From an uncultured Lachnospiraceae bacterium (GTDB taxonomy: Bacteria; Bacillota; Clostridia; Lachnospirales; Lachnospiraceae), in assembly GCA_910588405.1 (NCBI GenBank), contig CAJUPT010000003.1:1-64000 (forward strand): a stretch of DNA of 64,000 nt, given 5' to 3'. Below are positions 1-8,989 of the stretch, piece after piece. A program made the position numbers and the translations under genes. Numbering within the stretch: position 1 is the first letter of the stretch; each line of letters opens with the position of its first letter. The notes under the pieces were generated by a model. The model saw nothing but the letters and a program-made list of their open reading frames with translations. It ran no database searches and was not told the DNA's origin.

Positions 1-199
1 TTTTGAAATTGGTAGGTTAGTTTTGTGCAAATTTCATTATTTGCTCATTTATAGTATATTAATAGGCCATATAGCTTATGGGTATAAACAGGATTCTGCC
101 TTACATGCAAAGCACATTCCACCAGGTATTGCCATGGTTTATGCGGCCGCATACAGGCTCACTTCAAGTAACAACATACTTTTCTACAGATAACATCGC
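1..199. other. Non-coding 3' flank of the pentose operon
   Basis: I see no convincing gene here. The stretch lies downstream of the transketolase stop. It contains a perfect 14-bp palindrome (TATGCGGCCGCATA, 140-153) but no hairpin with a T-run that would make a clear terminator. Confidence 0.4.
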
Positions 200-2185
200 T
201 TACAGAATACTCTTTACAGCCTTCACCACATTTTCCACGGTGAATCCGAATTTCTCAAACAGCAAGTCTGCCGGCGCCGACGCGCCGAATCCATGCATGG
301 TCACATATGCCCCGTCCAGACCTACATATTTTCCCCAGCCGAAATCGCTTAAAGCTTCCACGGCCACGCGGGCGCGTACCTGCTTCGGCAGTACGGAATC
401 CTTGTATTCCTGGCTCTGGCTCTCGAACACGTCCATAGAGGGCATACTTACCACCCGCACGTCGATATTTTCCGCTGCCAGCGCCTTTTTCGCCTCCACA
501 GCCAGGGAAACCTCCGAACCGCTGGCGATCAGAATTGCGTCCGGAACTTCCTTTTTACTGTCCTCCAGCACATAGCCGCCTTTTAACGCCTCTTTTCCGG
601 AGCCGGCCAGCTGGGGCAGGTTCTGACGGGAAAGGACCAGCGCCGTAGGCGCGTCCTGGGAAGTGGCCGCATAATACCAGGCCGCCGCCGTCTCGGTGGC
701 GTCCGCCGGACGAAATACGTTCAGATTCGGCATCGCCCGCAGCATGGCCAGCTGCTCGATTGGCTCATGGGTGGGGCCGTCCTCGCCCACGCCGATGCTG
801 TCATGGGTAAACACATAAGTTACCGGCAGCTTCATCAGCGCAGACAATCTTGCCATCGGCTTGGTATAATCACTGAACACAAAGAAGGTGGACACAAAAG
901 AGCGCAGGCCGTGGAGAGCCAGGCCGTTGCCGATGGCAGCCATCGCCAGCTCCCTCACGCCAAAGTGAAGATTGCGGCCCGTATAATCATCCTTCGAGAA
1001 ATCGCCCATATCGTTCATATAGGTCTTGGTAGAAGGAGCCAGATCCGCAGCTCCGCCGATCAGACCGGGAACCGCCGTTTTCAGCCGGTTCAGCATCACG
1101 CCGGACAGGCTTCTGGTAGCCTGGGGCTTATCCTCATAGGCCCAGTAGCTCTCGTCCTCATACAGCTTTTCGGCAATTTTCCCGTCATGGTATTCATCCC
1201 ACAGCTTTTTCATCTCCGGATAAGCTTTCGCGTAGGAGACAAACAGCTCCTCCCAGGCTTTTTGGGTCTTTGCCTGCTCTGCCGCCAGGCTGCGGTAATT
1301 CTCATATACCGCCTCCGGCACGAAGAAAGGTTCCGGACTTTCCCAGCCCAGATTTTCCTTTAATGCTTTTACATTGTCCGCTCCCAGCGGCTCGCCGTGG
1401 GCGCTGGCCTTGCCCTGCTTATCGGGGCAGCCGTAGCCGATCTGGGTCTTTACGGTGATAAAGGAAGGGCGGGCAGTATCTGCTTTGGCCGCCTCGATGG
1501 CCCTGCCGATCTCTGCTGTGTCATTGCCATCCTCCACGGTCAGCGTCTGGAAACCGAATGCCTCCATCCGCTTCCGTACATTTTCCGTAAAGGCGATGTC
1601 CGTACTTCCCTCGATGGAAATCTGGTTGGAGTCATAGAGCACGATCAGCTTGCTTAAGCCCAGCGTGCCCGCAAGGGAAAAGGCCTCGGAGGAAATGCCC
1701 TCCATCATGCAGCCGTCTCCGCCCAGCACATAAGTATAATGATCCACCACCGGATAGTCCGGCTTGTTAAATACGGCGGCCAGATGGGCCTCCGCCATGG
1801 CCATGCCAACCGCCATGCCCATGCCTGCTCCCAGCGGGCCTGTGGTGGCCTCCACGCCTGTCGTATGGCCGTATTCCGGATGGCCGGGCGTCAGGGAATC
1901 CAGCTGACGGAAGTCCGCCAGGTCTTCCACCTTCAGCCCATAACCGAACAGATGAAGCAGGGAATACAAAAGGGTGGAGCCATGACCGCCGGACAGGATG
2001 AAGCGATCCCTGTTCTCCCAGTTCGGGTCGGCGGGGTTGTGGTTCATATGGTGAGCCCACAGCTCATAGGCCATGGCCGCAGCCCCTAACGGCAGTCCCG
2101 GATGACCGGAATTCGCCTTCTGCACGGCATCCGCCGCTAACACTCGTATCGCGTTGACTGATTTTTTTTCTAAATCCAGATTCAT
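200..2185 (-). CDS. tkt: Transketolase
   Basis: Transketolase moves two-carbon units between sugar phosphates in the cytosol and joins the pentose phosphate pathway to glycolysis using thiamine diphosphate and a divalent metal. The 661 residues are the usual length for the family. The N-terminal half carries the ThDP-binding motif beginning GDGCMMEG near residue 155 and ending in the N of DSNQIS. The central pyrimidine-binding domain has FGVRELAMAAIGNG and THDSIGVGEDGPTHEPIEQL. The start has GGAGG ten bases upstream. It is the last gene of the arabinose operon, 31 bp after araD, which fits disposal of xylulose 5-phosphate made from L-arabinose. Confidence 0.96.
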   Translation of the reverse strand: MNLDLEKKSVNAIRVLAADAVQKANSGHPGLPLGAAAMAYELWAHHMNHNPADPNWENRDRFILSGGHGSTLLYSLLHLFGYGLKVEDLADFRQLDSLTPGHPEYGHTTGVEATTGPLGAGMGMAVGMAMAEAHLAAVFNKPDYPVVDHYTYVLGGDGCMMEGISSEAFSLAGTLGLSKLIVLYDSNQISIEGSTDIAFTENVRKRMEAFGFQTLTVEDGNDTAEIGRAIEAAKADTARPSFITVKTQIGYGCPDKQGKASAHGEPLGADNVKALKENLGWESPEPFFVPEAVYENYRSLAAEQAKTQKAWEELFVSYAKAYPEMKKLWDEYHDGKIAEKLYEDESYWAYEDKPQATRSLSGVMLNRLKTAVPGLIGGAADLAPSTKTYMNDMGDFSKDDYTGRNLHFGVRELAMAAIGNGLALHGLRSFVSTFFVFSDYTKPMARLSALMKLPVTYVFTHDSIGVGEDGPTHEPIEQLAMLRAMPNLNVFRPADATETAAAWYYAATSQDAPTALVLSRQNLPQLAGSGKEALKGGYVLEDSKKEVPDAILIASGSEVSLAVEAKKALAAENIDVRVVSMPSMDVFESQSQEYKDSVLPKQVRARVAVEALSDFGWGKYVGLDGAYVTMHGFGASAPADLLFEKFGFTVENVVKAVKSIL

Positions 2186-2216
2186 AATATATATGCCTCC
2201 AAAAAATTAAACCTTT

Positions 2217-2909
2217 TTACTTCTGCCCGTAATATGCGTTCGGCCCGTGTTTCCGCATAAAATGCTTGTCCTGCATACACTGGGGCGTCTGGTTGTCGGC
2301 GGTAGGGTTTAAAGCTTCCGTCATCCAGGCCATTTTCGCCACTTCCTCCAGAACCACCGCATTATGGACGGCCTCCGCCGCATCCTTGCCCCAGGTGAAG
2401 GGGCCGTGGTTTTTACACAGAACCGCCGGTACATGGACAGGATTTTTTCCCGCAAACGTCTCGATAATCACCACGCCGGTATTTTTCTCATAGCCTTCCT
2501 CGATCTCCTGCTCCGTCAGATTTCTGGCACAGGGGATCTGGCCGTAGAAATAATCGGCATGGGTGGTGCCGTAACAGGGAATCCCCCTGCCTGCCTGGGC
2601 CCAGGCCGTCGCATGGGGAGAATGGGTGTGCACCACGCCGCCGATCTCCTGAAAAGCCTTGTAAAGCTCCAGATGGGTGGGCGTGTCGGAAGAAGGACGC
2701 AGAGAGCCCTCCACCTGGTTTCCCTCCAGATCCATCACTACCATGTCCTCCGGCTTCAGCACATCATAGTCCACGCCGCTGGGCTTGATGACAAACAGGC
2801 CCGATGCCCGGTCGATGCCGCTGACATTTCCCCAGGTATAGGTGATCAGCCCGCGCCTGGGCAGTTCCATATTCGCCTCGTATACCTGTTGTTTTAATTC
2901 TTCTAACAT
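2217..2909 (-). CDS. araD: L-ribulose-5-phosphate 4-epimerase
   Basis: This class II aldolase-fold enzyme converts L-ribulose 5-phosphate to D-xylulose 5-phosphate, the last step of L-arabinose entry into the pentose phosphate pathway. The zinc-binding histidines are visible in VVHTHSPHATAWAQAGRGIP, with a later histidine in KNHGPFTWGKDA. From the ATG at 2909, which follows AGAGG, the protein is 230 residues, the family norm. A longer reading frame to 2954 only translates the upstream repeat and has no ribosome site. The neighbours are araA and an FGGY kinase upstream and tkt downstream. Confidence 0.95.
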   Translation of the reverse strand: MLEELKQQVYEANMELPRRGLITYTWGNVSGIDRASGLFVIKPSGVDYDVLKPEDMVVMDLEGNQVEGSLRPSSDTPTHLELYKAFQEIGGVVHTHSPHATAWAQAGRGIPCYGTTHADYFYGQIPCARNLTEQEIEEGYEKNTGVVIIETFAGKNPVHVPAVLCKNHGPFTWGKDAAEAVHNAVVLEEVAKMAWMTEALNPTADNQTPQCMQDKHFMRKHGPNAYYGQK

Positions 2910-2923
2910 CTTATAACCTCTAT

Positions 2924-3150
2924 TTACAGTCCCGCATCCGCCCTCCCGAAACACCTGGTTCTAGAAGGTTTTCCGGCCGTTTCTAACGTCCGTAAACCCT
3001 TCTGTGCTTCGTACGGGCTGCTGCTGTTACAGTTCCGCATCCGCCCTCCCGAAGCACCTTGGTTCTAGAAGGCTTTCCGGCCGTTTTCAACGTCCGTAAA
3101 CCCTTCTGTGCTTCGTGCGGGCTACTGCTGTTACAGTTCTGCATCCGCTG
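2924..3150. repeat. Tandem copies of a dispersed intergenic palindromic repeat
   Basis: Two copies with a period of 103-104 bp start at 2924 and 3027, each with TTACAGTYCCGCATCCGCC, and a third copy starting at 3131 is cut short. Each unit has an imperfect hairpin core: AGAAGG, then TTTCCGGCCG, then CGTCCGTAAA, then CCTTCT. Related units occur near 6546, 17834, 25181, 30838 and 39356. The repeat sits between araD and the kinase gene and shows no coding potential. Confidence 0.75.
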
Positions 3151-3189
3151 CTATCATACCGCAGTCTTCTTTATTGTGCAACTGTTTTC

Positions 3190-4800
3190 TCAGCTCAGCA
3201 TTTCCACGGCTGCCCGCTCGATGGCCAGCCCGCCATGATAGCGCTTCATAAACGCGTCAAATCCCGCCGCGTCCTCCGCATCCGGCTCCACCAGAGTTCC
3301 CTTCTGCCCGGCGAATACTTTGTCTGACAGGTAAGCCGCCAGCGTCTCCCCTTCTTCCTTCCGCAGCATATAGGCCGCCAGAAGGGCGCAGCCCCATGCG
3401 CCGCCTTCGCCTGCCGTCTCCATCACCGATACCGGAACGCCAGCTGCCGCAGCCATCACCTTCTGGCCCACCACCGGCGTCTTAAACAATCCGCCGTGGC
3501 CCAGCAGCACATCCAGCTTTACATGCTCCTCTTTAAACAAGATATCCAGCCCTGTTTTCAGCGCGCCCAGAGAGGTATACAGATGGGTCCGCATAAAGTT
3601 TGACAGGTTAAACTGACTGTCAGGCTTCCTCACAAACAGGGGGCGGCCCTCCTCAAAGCCGGTGATATGCTCCCCGGAGAAATAATTGTAAGCCAGCAGG
3701 CCGCCGCAGTCCTTGTCACCTTCCAGCGCTTTATTGTAGAGAGCGCCGAACAGCCTGTTCATATCCGCCTCCATACCCATGGTGTCGGCAAATTCCTTAA
3801 ACAATCCTACCCAGGCATTCAGGTCGGAGGTGCAGTTGTTGCAGTGCACCATGCCCACCAGCTCCCCGGAAGGAGTGGTGACAAGGTCGATCTCCGGATG
3901 CACCTTTTTCAGATTATCCTCCAGTACAACCATGGCAAACACACTGGTTCCCGCGGATACATTTCCGGTGCGCACGGCCACGCTGTTTGTGGCAGCCATG
4001 CCGGTTCCGGCATCGCCCTCCGGCGGGCAGAGCGGAATGCCCGGCTTCAGAGTTTTGCTCACGTCCAGAAGGGCGGCCCCTTCCTCCGTCAGCCTGCCCG
4101 CATCCTCGCCGGCCAGCAGTGCCTTGGGCAGAATATCACGCAGCTTCCAGGGCAGATTTTCCCCCGCCACCAGCTCGTCAAACCGGGCAATCCGTTTACT
4201 GTCAAAATCTTTCGCATGGATATCCACCGGGAACATACCGGCCACGTCGCCGATGCCCAGCACCTTCTGTCCGGTCAGCTTCCAGTGTACATACCCTTCT
4301 AGCGTAATCATGTAATCGATCTGAGGAACATGGGGTTCCTTATTTAAAATCGCCTGATACAGATGGGCGATGCTCCACCGCTGGGGAATGGGGTACTGAA
4401 AAACCTGCGTCAGCTTTTCCGCAGCCTGCCCCGTAATCGTATTCCGCCAGGTGCGGAAAGGAACCAGCAGCTCCCCTGCCTTGTCAAATACCATATAGCC
4501 GTGCATCATGGCACTGATGCCGATTGCGCCGATGGTGGTTAACGTCTCTCCGTATTGCGTCTTCACATCATCGGCCAGATCCCGGTAGGCATCCTGCAGC
4601 CCTGTCCAGATCGCTTCCAGGGAATAGGTCCAGATACCGTCTGACAGCTGGTTCTCCCACTCATGGCTGCCGGAAGCGATGGGGCTGTGGTCCTCCCCCA
4701 CCAGCACGGCCTTAATCCGGGTAGAGCCCAGCTCGATCCCCAGAGCGGTCCTGCCCTCCCGGATCATTGTTTTGATTTCTTCTTTATTTAAAACACTCAT
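3190..4800 (-). CDS. FGGY-family carbohydrate kinase, probable L-ribulokinase (AraK-like)
   Basis: This two-domain FGGY sugar kinase probably phosphorylates L-ribulose, because it lies between araA and araD and no other kinase is present. The N-terminal phosphate-binding segment is ALGIELGSTRIKAVLV, and the C-terminal domain has VLLGHGGLFKTPVVGQKVMA and ETAGEGGAWGCALLAAYM. I chose the ATG at 4800 because it follows GGAGGCAGGT; an upstream frame to 4908 has no ribosome site. That gives 536 residues. Clostridia are known to use a ribulokinase only distantly related to enterobacterial AraB, which suits this sequence. Xylulokinase is the alternative and cannot be excluded by reading alone. Confidence 0.85.
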   Translation of the reverse strand: MSVLNKEEIKTMIREGRTALGIELGSTRIKAVLVGEDHSPIASGSHEWENQLSDGIWTYSLEAIWTGLQDAYRDLADDVKTQYGETLTTIGAIGISAMMHGYMVFDKAGELLVPFRTWRNTITGQAAEKLTQVFQYPIPQRWSIAHLYQAILNKEPHVPQIDYMITLEGYVHWKLTGQKVLGIGDVAGMFPVDIHAKDFDSKRIARFDELVAGENLPWKLRDILPKALLAGEDAGRLTEEGAALLDVSKTLKPGIPLCPPEGDAGTGMAATNSVAVRTGNVSAGTSVFAMVVLEDNLKKVHPEIDLVTTPSGELVGMVHCNNCTSDLNAWVGLFKEFADTMGMEADMNRLFGALYNKALEGDKDCGGLLAYNYFSGEHITGFEEGRPLFVRKPDSQFNLSNFMRTHLYTSLGALKTGLDILFKEEHVKLDVLLGHGGLFKTPVVGQKVMAAAAGVPVSVMETAGEGGAWGCALLAAYMLRKEEGETLAAYLSDKVFAGQKGTLVEPDAEDAAGFDAFMKRYHGGLAIERAAVEMLS

Positions 4801-4812
4801 ACCTGCCTCCAT

Positions 4813-4848
4813 AGGCCAGAAGGACACGCAACCATCTCCCTCTGGCCT
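4813..4848 (-). promoter_or_regulatory. Hairpin in the leader of the FGGY kinase gene
   Basis: Arms AGGCCAGA (4813-4820) and TCTGGCCT (4841-4848) pair perfectly. They lie just 5' of the GGAGG site (4806-4810) of the kinase gene, in the 215-bp gap after araA. There is no T-run, so it is more likely an mRNA-processing or stability element than a terminator. Confidence 0.4.
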
Positions 4849-5015
4849 TTCATAAAATTGAAAGCTTTTTCCGGTAACTCTCATGCGGCTTTTTTCATCC
4901 GTTCCCACAAAGCCGGAAAGCTACACAATCCGCAAAATCACAGCCTGCCGCTGCGCATCTGTCTCCACGCAAAATACGCTGCAAGTCAGAAATCCTGCTG
5001 AAAAGCTGTCATCCC

Positions 5016-6527
5016 TTACCGATACGCCGCCTGATTCCAACGCATCTCGTTCTTGAGCCCCCGAATGGTCGTATCATTGTCGATATAAACCGCTTCGATT
5101 CCCATCGCTTCCGCCCAGTCGCCCATCTGTTCCGCAGTCAGATCATAGGTAAATGCGGTGTGATGGGCGCCGCCTGCCAGAATCCAGCTCTCCGCTCCTG
5201 TGGTCAGGTTGGGACGGGGGGTCCAGAAAGCGGTGGCCACCGGCAGCTTGGGCATGGGCTTCTCCACCTTTTTGCAGTCCACCTCATTGATAATCAGGCG
5301 GAACCGGTGTCCCAGATCGATCAGGGATGTGGCAATAGCCGGCCCTTCCTTGGAGGTAAATACCAGTCTGGCCGGGTCCTCCCGCTCGCCCATGGACAGC
5401 GGGCAGACCTTGATGCCGATAGAGCCGTCGGAAATGGTGGGGCAGACCTCCAGCATATGGGCCTGGAGAATTCCCTCTTTGCCGGGTACTAAATTATAGG
5501 TGTAGTCTTCCATAAAAGAAGTACCCTTCGCATCCTTCACGCCGGCGGTCATCAGCTTCATCAGCCGCACCATGGCCGCCGTCTTCCAGTCTCCCTCAGC
5601 GCCGAATCCATAGCCTTTTTCCATCAGCCGCTGAATCGCCAGCCCCGGAAGCTGCTTCAAAGCACCCAGATCGCCGAAATGGGTGACAATGGCATGATAA
5701 TCATGGTCTTTCAGAAATTTCTCAAAACCGATCTCAATGCCCGCCTGAACCGCCACATGGGCGCGGAATTCTTTTTCGTCCCTGCCCTCCGTCAGCAGCT
5801 CATATTTACCGTAATATTCCTCCACCAGAGTGTCGATCTCTCCGGCCGGCACGGCGTCCACATAGGCCGCGATCTCATTGACCGGGTAAGCGTCGATCTC
5901 CCAGCCAAATTTCATCTGGGCTTCCACCTTGTCGCCCTCGGTTACGGCCACGTTGCGCATATTGTCGGCAACCCGGACTACCCGGATATGGCTGCTTTCC
6001 ATAATGCCTACGGCGGTGCGCATCCAGTCCGCCATCCGCTTCCGCACTGCCGGATCATTCCAGTGGCCTGCCACTACTTTTCGCTCGATACCCATCCGGG
6101 TCACCATATGGCCATATTCCCTGCCGCCGTGGGCCGACTGGTTTTCATTCATAAAGTCCATGTCGATGGCGTCATAGGGAATCTCCTGGTTAAACTGGGT
6201 GTGCAGATGCATTAACGGTTTTCTGTACTCCTGCAGCCCCAGAATCCAGGATTTTGCCGGCGAAAAGGTGTGCATCCATGTGATGACACCGGCGCAGTTT
6301 ACGTCCCCGTTGGCCTCATTGAACAGGCGGCGGATGGACGTGTTGTCAATCAATGTGGGCTTCCACACCAGTTCATAGGGCAGCACACCGGATTCATTCA
6401 GCTTTGCCACGATGATCTTGGAATGCTCCGCTACTTTCGCCAGGCACTCATCTCCATACAAATCCTGGGAGCCGGTGGCAAACCAGAACTGGTATGGCTT
6501 TGCGCCAAATATATTGCTATTGCTCAT
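5016..6527 (-). CDS. araA: L-arabinose isomerase
   Basis: The enzyme converts L-arabinose to L-ribulose in the cytosol with Mn2+. Its 503 residues match the family length of about 500. Typical sequence is visible: FATGSQDLYGDE at the N-terminus, CAGVITWMHTFSPAKSWI near residue 80, GFGAEGDWKTAAMVR with the catalytic glutamate, and the metal-ligand histidines in LQAHMLEVCP and LAGGAHHTAFTYD. The start follows AGGAGAATGAGACA. It is the first catabolic gene after the regulator, separated from it by an intergenic repeat. Confidence 0.97.
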   Translation of the reverse strand: MSNSNIFGAKPYQFWFATGSQDLYGDECLAKVAEHSKIIVAKLNESGVLPYELVWKPTLIDNTSIRRLFNEANGDVNCAGVITWMHTFSPAKSWILGLQEYRKPLMHLHTQFNQEIPYDAIDMDFMNENQSAHGGREYGHMVTRMGIERKVVAGHWNDPAVRKRMADWMRTAVGIMESSHIRVVRVADNMRNVAVTEGDKVEAQMKFGWEIDAYPVNEIAAYVDAVPAGEIDTLVEEYYGKYELLTEGRDEKEFRAHVAVQAGIEIGFEKFLKDHDYHAIVTHFGDLGALKQLPGLAIQRLMEKGYGFGAEGDWKTAAMVRLMKLMTAGVKDAKGTSFMEDYTYNLVPGKEGILQAHMLEVCPTISDGSIGIKVCPLSMGEREDPARLVFTSKEGPAIATSLIDLGHRFRLIINEVDCKKVEKPMPKLPVATAFWTPRPNLTTGAESWILAGGAHHTAFTYDLTAEQMGDWAEAMGIEAVYIDNDTTIRGLKNEMRWNQAAYR

Positions 6528-6545
6528 TGTCTCATTCTCCTAATT

Positions 6546-6668
6546 TAGTTTTAAATTTAGTTCCGCTTCGACCCTCCCAAACCCCCTGAACCCGGAAGAA
6601 TTTTCGGCCGCTTTTGCGTCCAAAAATCCTTCCGGGGTTTGTACGGGTCTCCGCTGTTTTTAATCCCG
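6546..6668. repeat. Copy of the dispersed intergenic palindromic repeat
   Basis: Between the araR-like gene and araA lies one copy of the family. It begins TTAGTTCCGC, has the core GGAAGAATTTTCGGCCGC...GCGTCCAAAAATCCTTCC, and ends TCCGCTGTTTTT. The core arms GGAAGaATTTT and AAAAATcCTTCC form an imperfect stem. Confidence 0.65.
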
Positions 6669-6673
6669 CACTT

Positions 6674-7849
6674 CTACACCAATTTCTTCACTGTCCCCAG
6701 CTCCACCAGCGGCGCGTCGAACAGGTAATTGCCGTCAAAGGACGGGTCCTGTATCATCCGTATCATATTTTCCGCCGCCCTTCTGCCCAGCGCCTCCTTG
6801 GGATGCTGGAAAGAGGTGATTTTCTGCTGCCCGCCGAAAGCCTGTTCCAGATGGTCGATCCCCACCAGAGACAAATCCTCCGGAATCCGGATTCCCCGTT
6901 TTTCGCAGAGTCCTGCCAGCCGGTAAGCTACCTGGTCATTATAGCAGACCACGGCGGTGCAGCCCTCCAGCCGGTGAAACAGATAATCGGCCCACAGCTC
7001 CATCTCCGCCATGGACACCGTGTCCATCCAGACCGTTTCTTTCCCTTTCAGCCGGATTCCCGCCTCTTTCAGCGACTGTTCAAACCCCTGATACCTGAGA
7101 TGGCCCTGATTGTCATCAGATTTAAAAATACCGCCGATTTTTTCATGTCCCGCCCGAATCAGACAGGCTGCGGCCTGTCGGCCGACCTGTCGGTCGTCCA
7201 TGGCCACACAGGGAAAATCCAGCTCCGCGTTGGAGCAGTGGAAGCATAAAATCGGAATCTGCCGTTCCACAAGGGTCTGATACAGTCTCATATTCGCGCT
7301 GGGAAGCGCGCTCTTGGCCGGTTCCAGAATCAGTCCGTCGATGCAGTCTTTCTCAATCAGATTGATCAGGGCCTCCCGCTCCCGGGACACCCGGTTTCTC
7401 GTAAAAGCAATCTGCATCGTATAATGATTTTTCGAGAGGGTCCGCTCAATGCCCTGAATCACAGAGGGGAAAATATAGTCGTCCGCATAGGTGCTGATCA
7501 CCGCCACGTTCTGATATCGTCTGGGCCGCTCTCCCACAGACCTGCTGCCATTTTGCTTCCCCCCCGGCTCCCGCCGTCCCGCACCGCCTGTCTCTTCCGG
7601 TCCGGTATACCGGTTTTCTCCCTCCGGCCCGCCGTATTCCAGATAGGTTCCGCTGCCTCTGACCCGCTTTACCACATCCTTCTGCTCCAAAAGGCCGATG
7701 GCATGGCGGACGGTCTGCCGGCTGATGCCGAACATTTCCGCCAGCTCATTCTCCGAGGGGATCTTGCACCCCGGCTTCATTTTTCCGTTTTCGGCATTTT
7801 CCATAACCCAGTCCAAAAGGATCTGATATTTTGGCGTCGCAGTTCCCAT
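6674..7849 (-). CDS. araR: AraR-type arabinose repressor (GntR HTH + LacI-like sensor)
   Basis: This is a transcription factor with a GntR-type winged helix at residues 5-75 (KIPSENELAEMFGISRQTVR, then RGSGTYL). A LacI/GalR-type periplasmic-binding-fold sensor follows from about residue 115 (NVAVISTYADDYIFPSVIQG ... SLVGIDHLEQAFGGQ). That fusion is the Bacillus subtilis AraR architecture. In that family L-arabinose releases the protein from operators of the form ATTTGTACGTACAAAT; two 13/16 matches flank the operon promoter (12847, 13076). The ATG at 7849 follows GAGGTTTAAA, giving 391 residues. About residues 85-110 form a Gly/Pro/Arg-rich linker. It is co-transcribed with its target genes. 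Confidence 0.9.
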   Translation of the reverse strand: MGTATPKYQILLDWVMENAENGKMKPGCKIPSENELAEMFGISRQTVRHAIGLLEQKDVVKRVRGSGTYLEYGGPEGENRYTGPEETGGAGRREPGGKQNGSRSVGERPRRYQNVAVISTYADDYIFPSVIQGIERTLSKNHYTMQIAFTRNRVSREREALINLIEKDCIDGLILEPAKSALPSANMRLYQTLVERQIPILCFHCSNAELDFPCVAMDDRQVGRQAAACLIRAGHEKIGGIFKSDDNQGHLRYQGFEQSLKEAGIRLKGKETVWMDTVSMAEMELWADYLFHRLEGCTAVVCYNDQVAYRLAGLCEKRGIRIPEDLSLVGIDHLEQAFGGQQKITSFQHPKEALGRRAAENMIRMIQDPSFDGNYLFDAPLVELGTVKKLV

Positions 7850-7972
7850 TTTAAACCTCATTCATTGCTTGATATCTGATGTCATCTCTGTTCTTGTTGT
7901 TTTCATTTGATATCCAACACCGTTTCCGTTCTTGTCATTTCCGTCGGTTTCACCCGTTTTCAACCCCTGCTC

Positions 7973-8989
7973 CTACTTATTCCGCTCCTTAATCTTCGCA
8001 AAAACTGCCTGCAGCAGGATAAAGAAGCAGAGCAGAATCGCCGTCACGATATTGGCCCAGGAGCTGATCAGCTTTCCGTTGGTCTGTACCAGGGAGGAAA
8101 TCGTGCCGTTAATCAGTACACCAAACAAGGAGCCGAACACATTTCCCACGCCGCCGGTCAGCAGCGTGCCGCCGATAACGGCCGATGAAATCGCTGACAT
8201 TTCCAGTCCTGTCGCCTGGCCTACGGTGCCGTTCATCGTATTCAGGCAGAAGCAGATGCCGCCGATGGAGGTTAAAAAGCTGCAGAGGATATAAGTTTTC
8301 AGCTGGGTCTTTTTTACGTCCAGGCCCATCAGCGTAGCGGACTGCTGATTGCCGCCCACCGCATAGATGCTTCTGCCGAACCTGGTATAATTCAGCAGGA
8401 AGAAGATAGCCAGCACCACAACCAGCGCCACCACAACGGTCACACGCACATAGGGTACCTGCAAAATGCCTTTTGTATTCACATAGCCGCCAAATGGAAA
8501 TTCAACCTTCATACCGGCCAGCTTCGTAAACAGCGCGTCGCTGGTAATACTGATCTGCTGGGTGGAAAGGACTGCCGTCATACCTCTGGCAAAGAACATG
8601 CCGGCCATTGTTACGATAAAGGGCTGAATCTCCAGATAGGCGATACAGAAGCCCTGCACCGCGCCGAACACGACGCCGATCACCAGAATGAAGGCCATCA
8701 GCACCGGGCTGCCCATGCCCATCTTCTCCACTCCCACGGCCATTATCATGCAGTCTAACGCCACCAGGGAGCCGACGGAGATGTCGATGCCGCCGGTCAG
8801 CATCACGCAGGTCATACCGCAGGTGACGCTGATCAGTCCCGCATTGCTGATTAATATATTTAAGAAAGTCTGCATACGGGTAAATCCCTTATCCGCGTAG
8901 ACCACACATCCCGCCAGGTACATCACCACGAACAGGACAATCGTAATGAGCAGAAGTACATTATTGTTATTGATCTTTGCCTTTTTCAT
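7973..8989 (-). CDS. Sugar ABC transporter permease (second subunit)
   Basis: This is an inner-membrane permease of the ribose/galactofuranose class of sugar ABC importers. About eight to ten hydrophobic segments are visible, and the family signature is present in MLTGGIDISVGSLVALDCMI and SSAVIGGTLLTGGVGNVFGS. The 338 residues are typical. Its ATG overlaps the stop of the first permease by four bases (ATGA), which implies translational coupling and a heterodimeric channel. It resembles the YjfF position of the ytfQRT-yjfF system. An L-arabinose substrate is inferred from the operon. Confidence 0.88.
   Translation of the reverse strand: MKKAKINNNNVLLLITIVLFVVMYLAGCVVYADKGFTRMQTFLNILISNAGLISVTCGMTCVMLTGGIDISVGSLVALDCMIMAVGVEKMGMGSPVLMAFILVIGVVFGAVQGFCIAYLEIQPFIVTMAGMFFARGMTAVLSTQQISITSDALFTKLAGMKVEFPFGGYVNTKGILQVPYVRVTVVVALVVVLAIFFLLNYTRFGRSIYAVGGNQQSATLMGLDVKKTQLKTYILCSFLTSIGGICFCLNTMNGTVGQATGLEMSAISSAVIGGTLLTGGVGNVFGSLFGVLINGTISSLVQTNGKLISSWANIVTAILLCFFILLQAVFAKIKERNK

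Noticed and set aside
78..575. Plus-strand open frames over the transketolase, araA, enolase and similar genes
   Set aside because: They lie antisense to clear conserved enzymes, lack ribosome sites and reflect codon bias of the real strand.
2924..3150. CRISPR array in the tandem repeats upstream of araD
   Set aside because: There are only about two copies of 103 bp with no unique spacers, and related single copies occur in other gaps.
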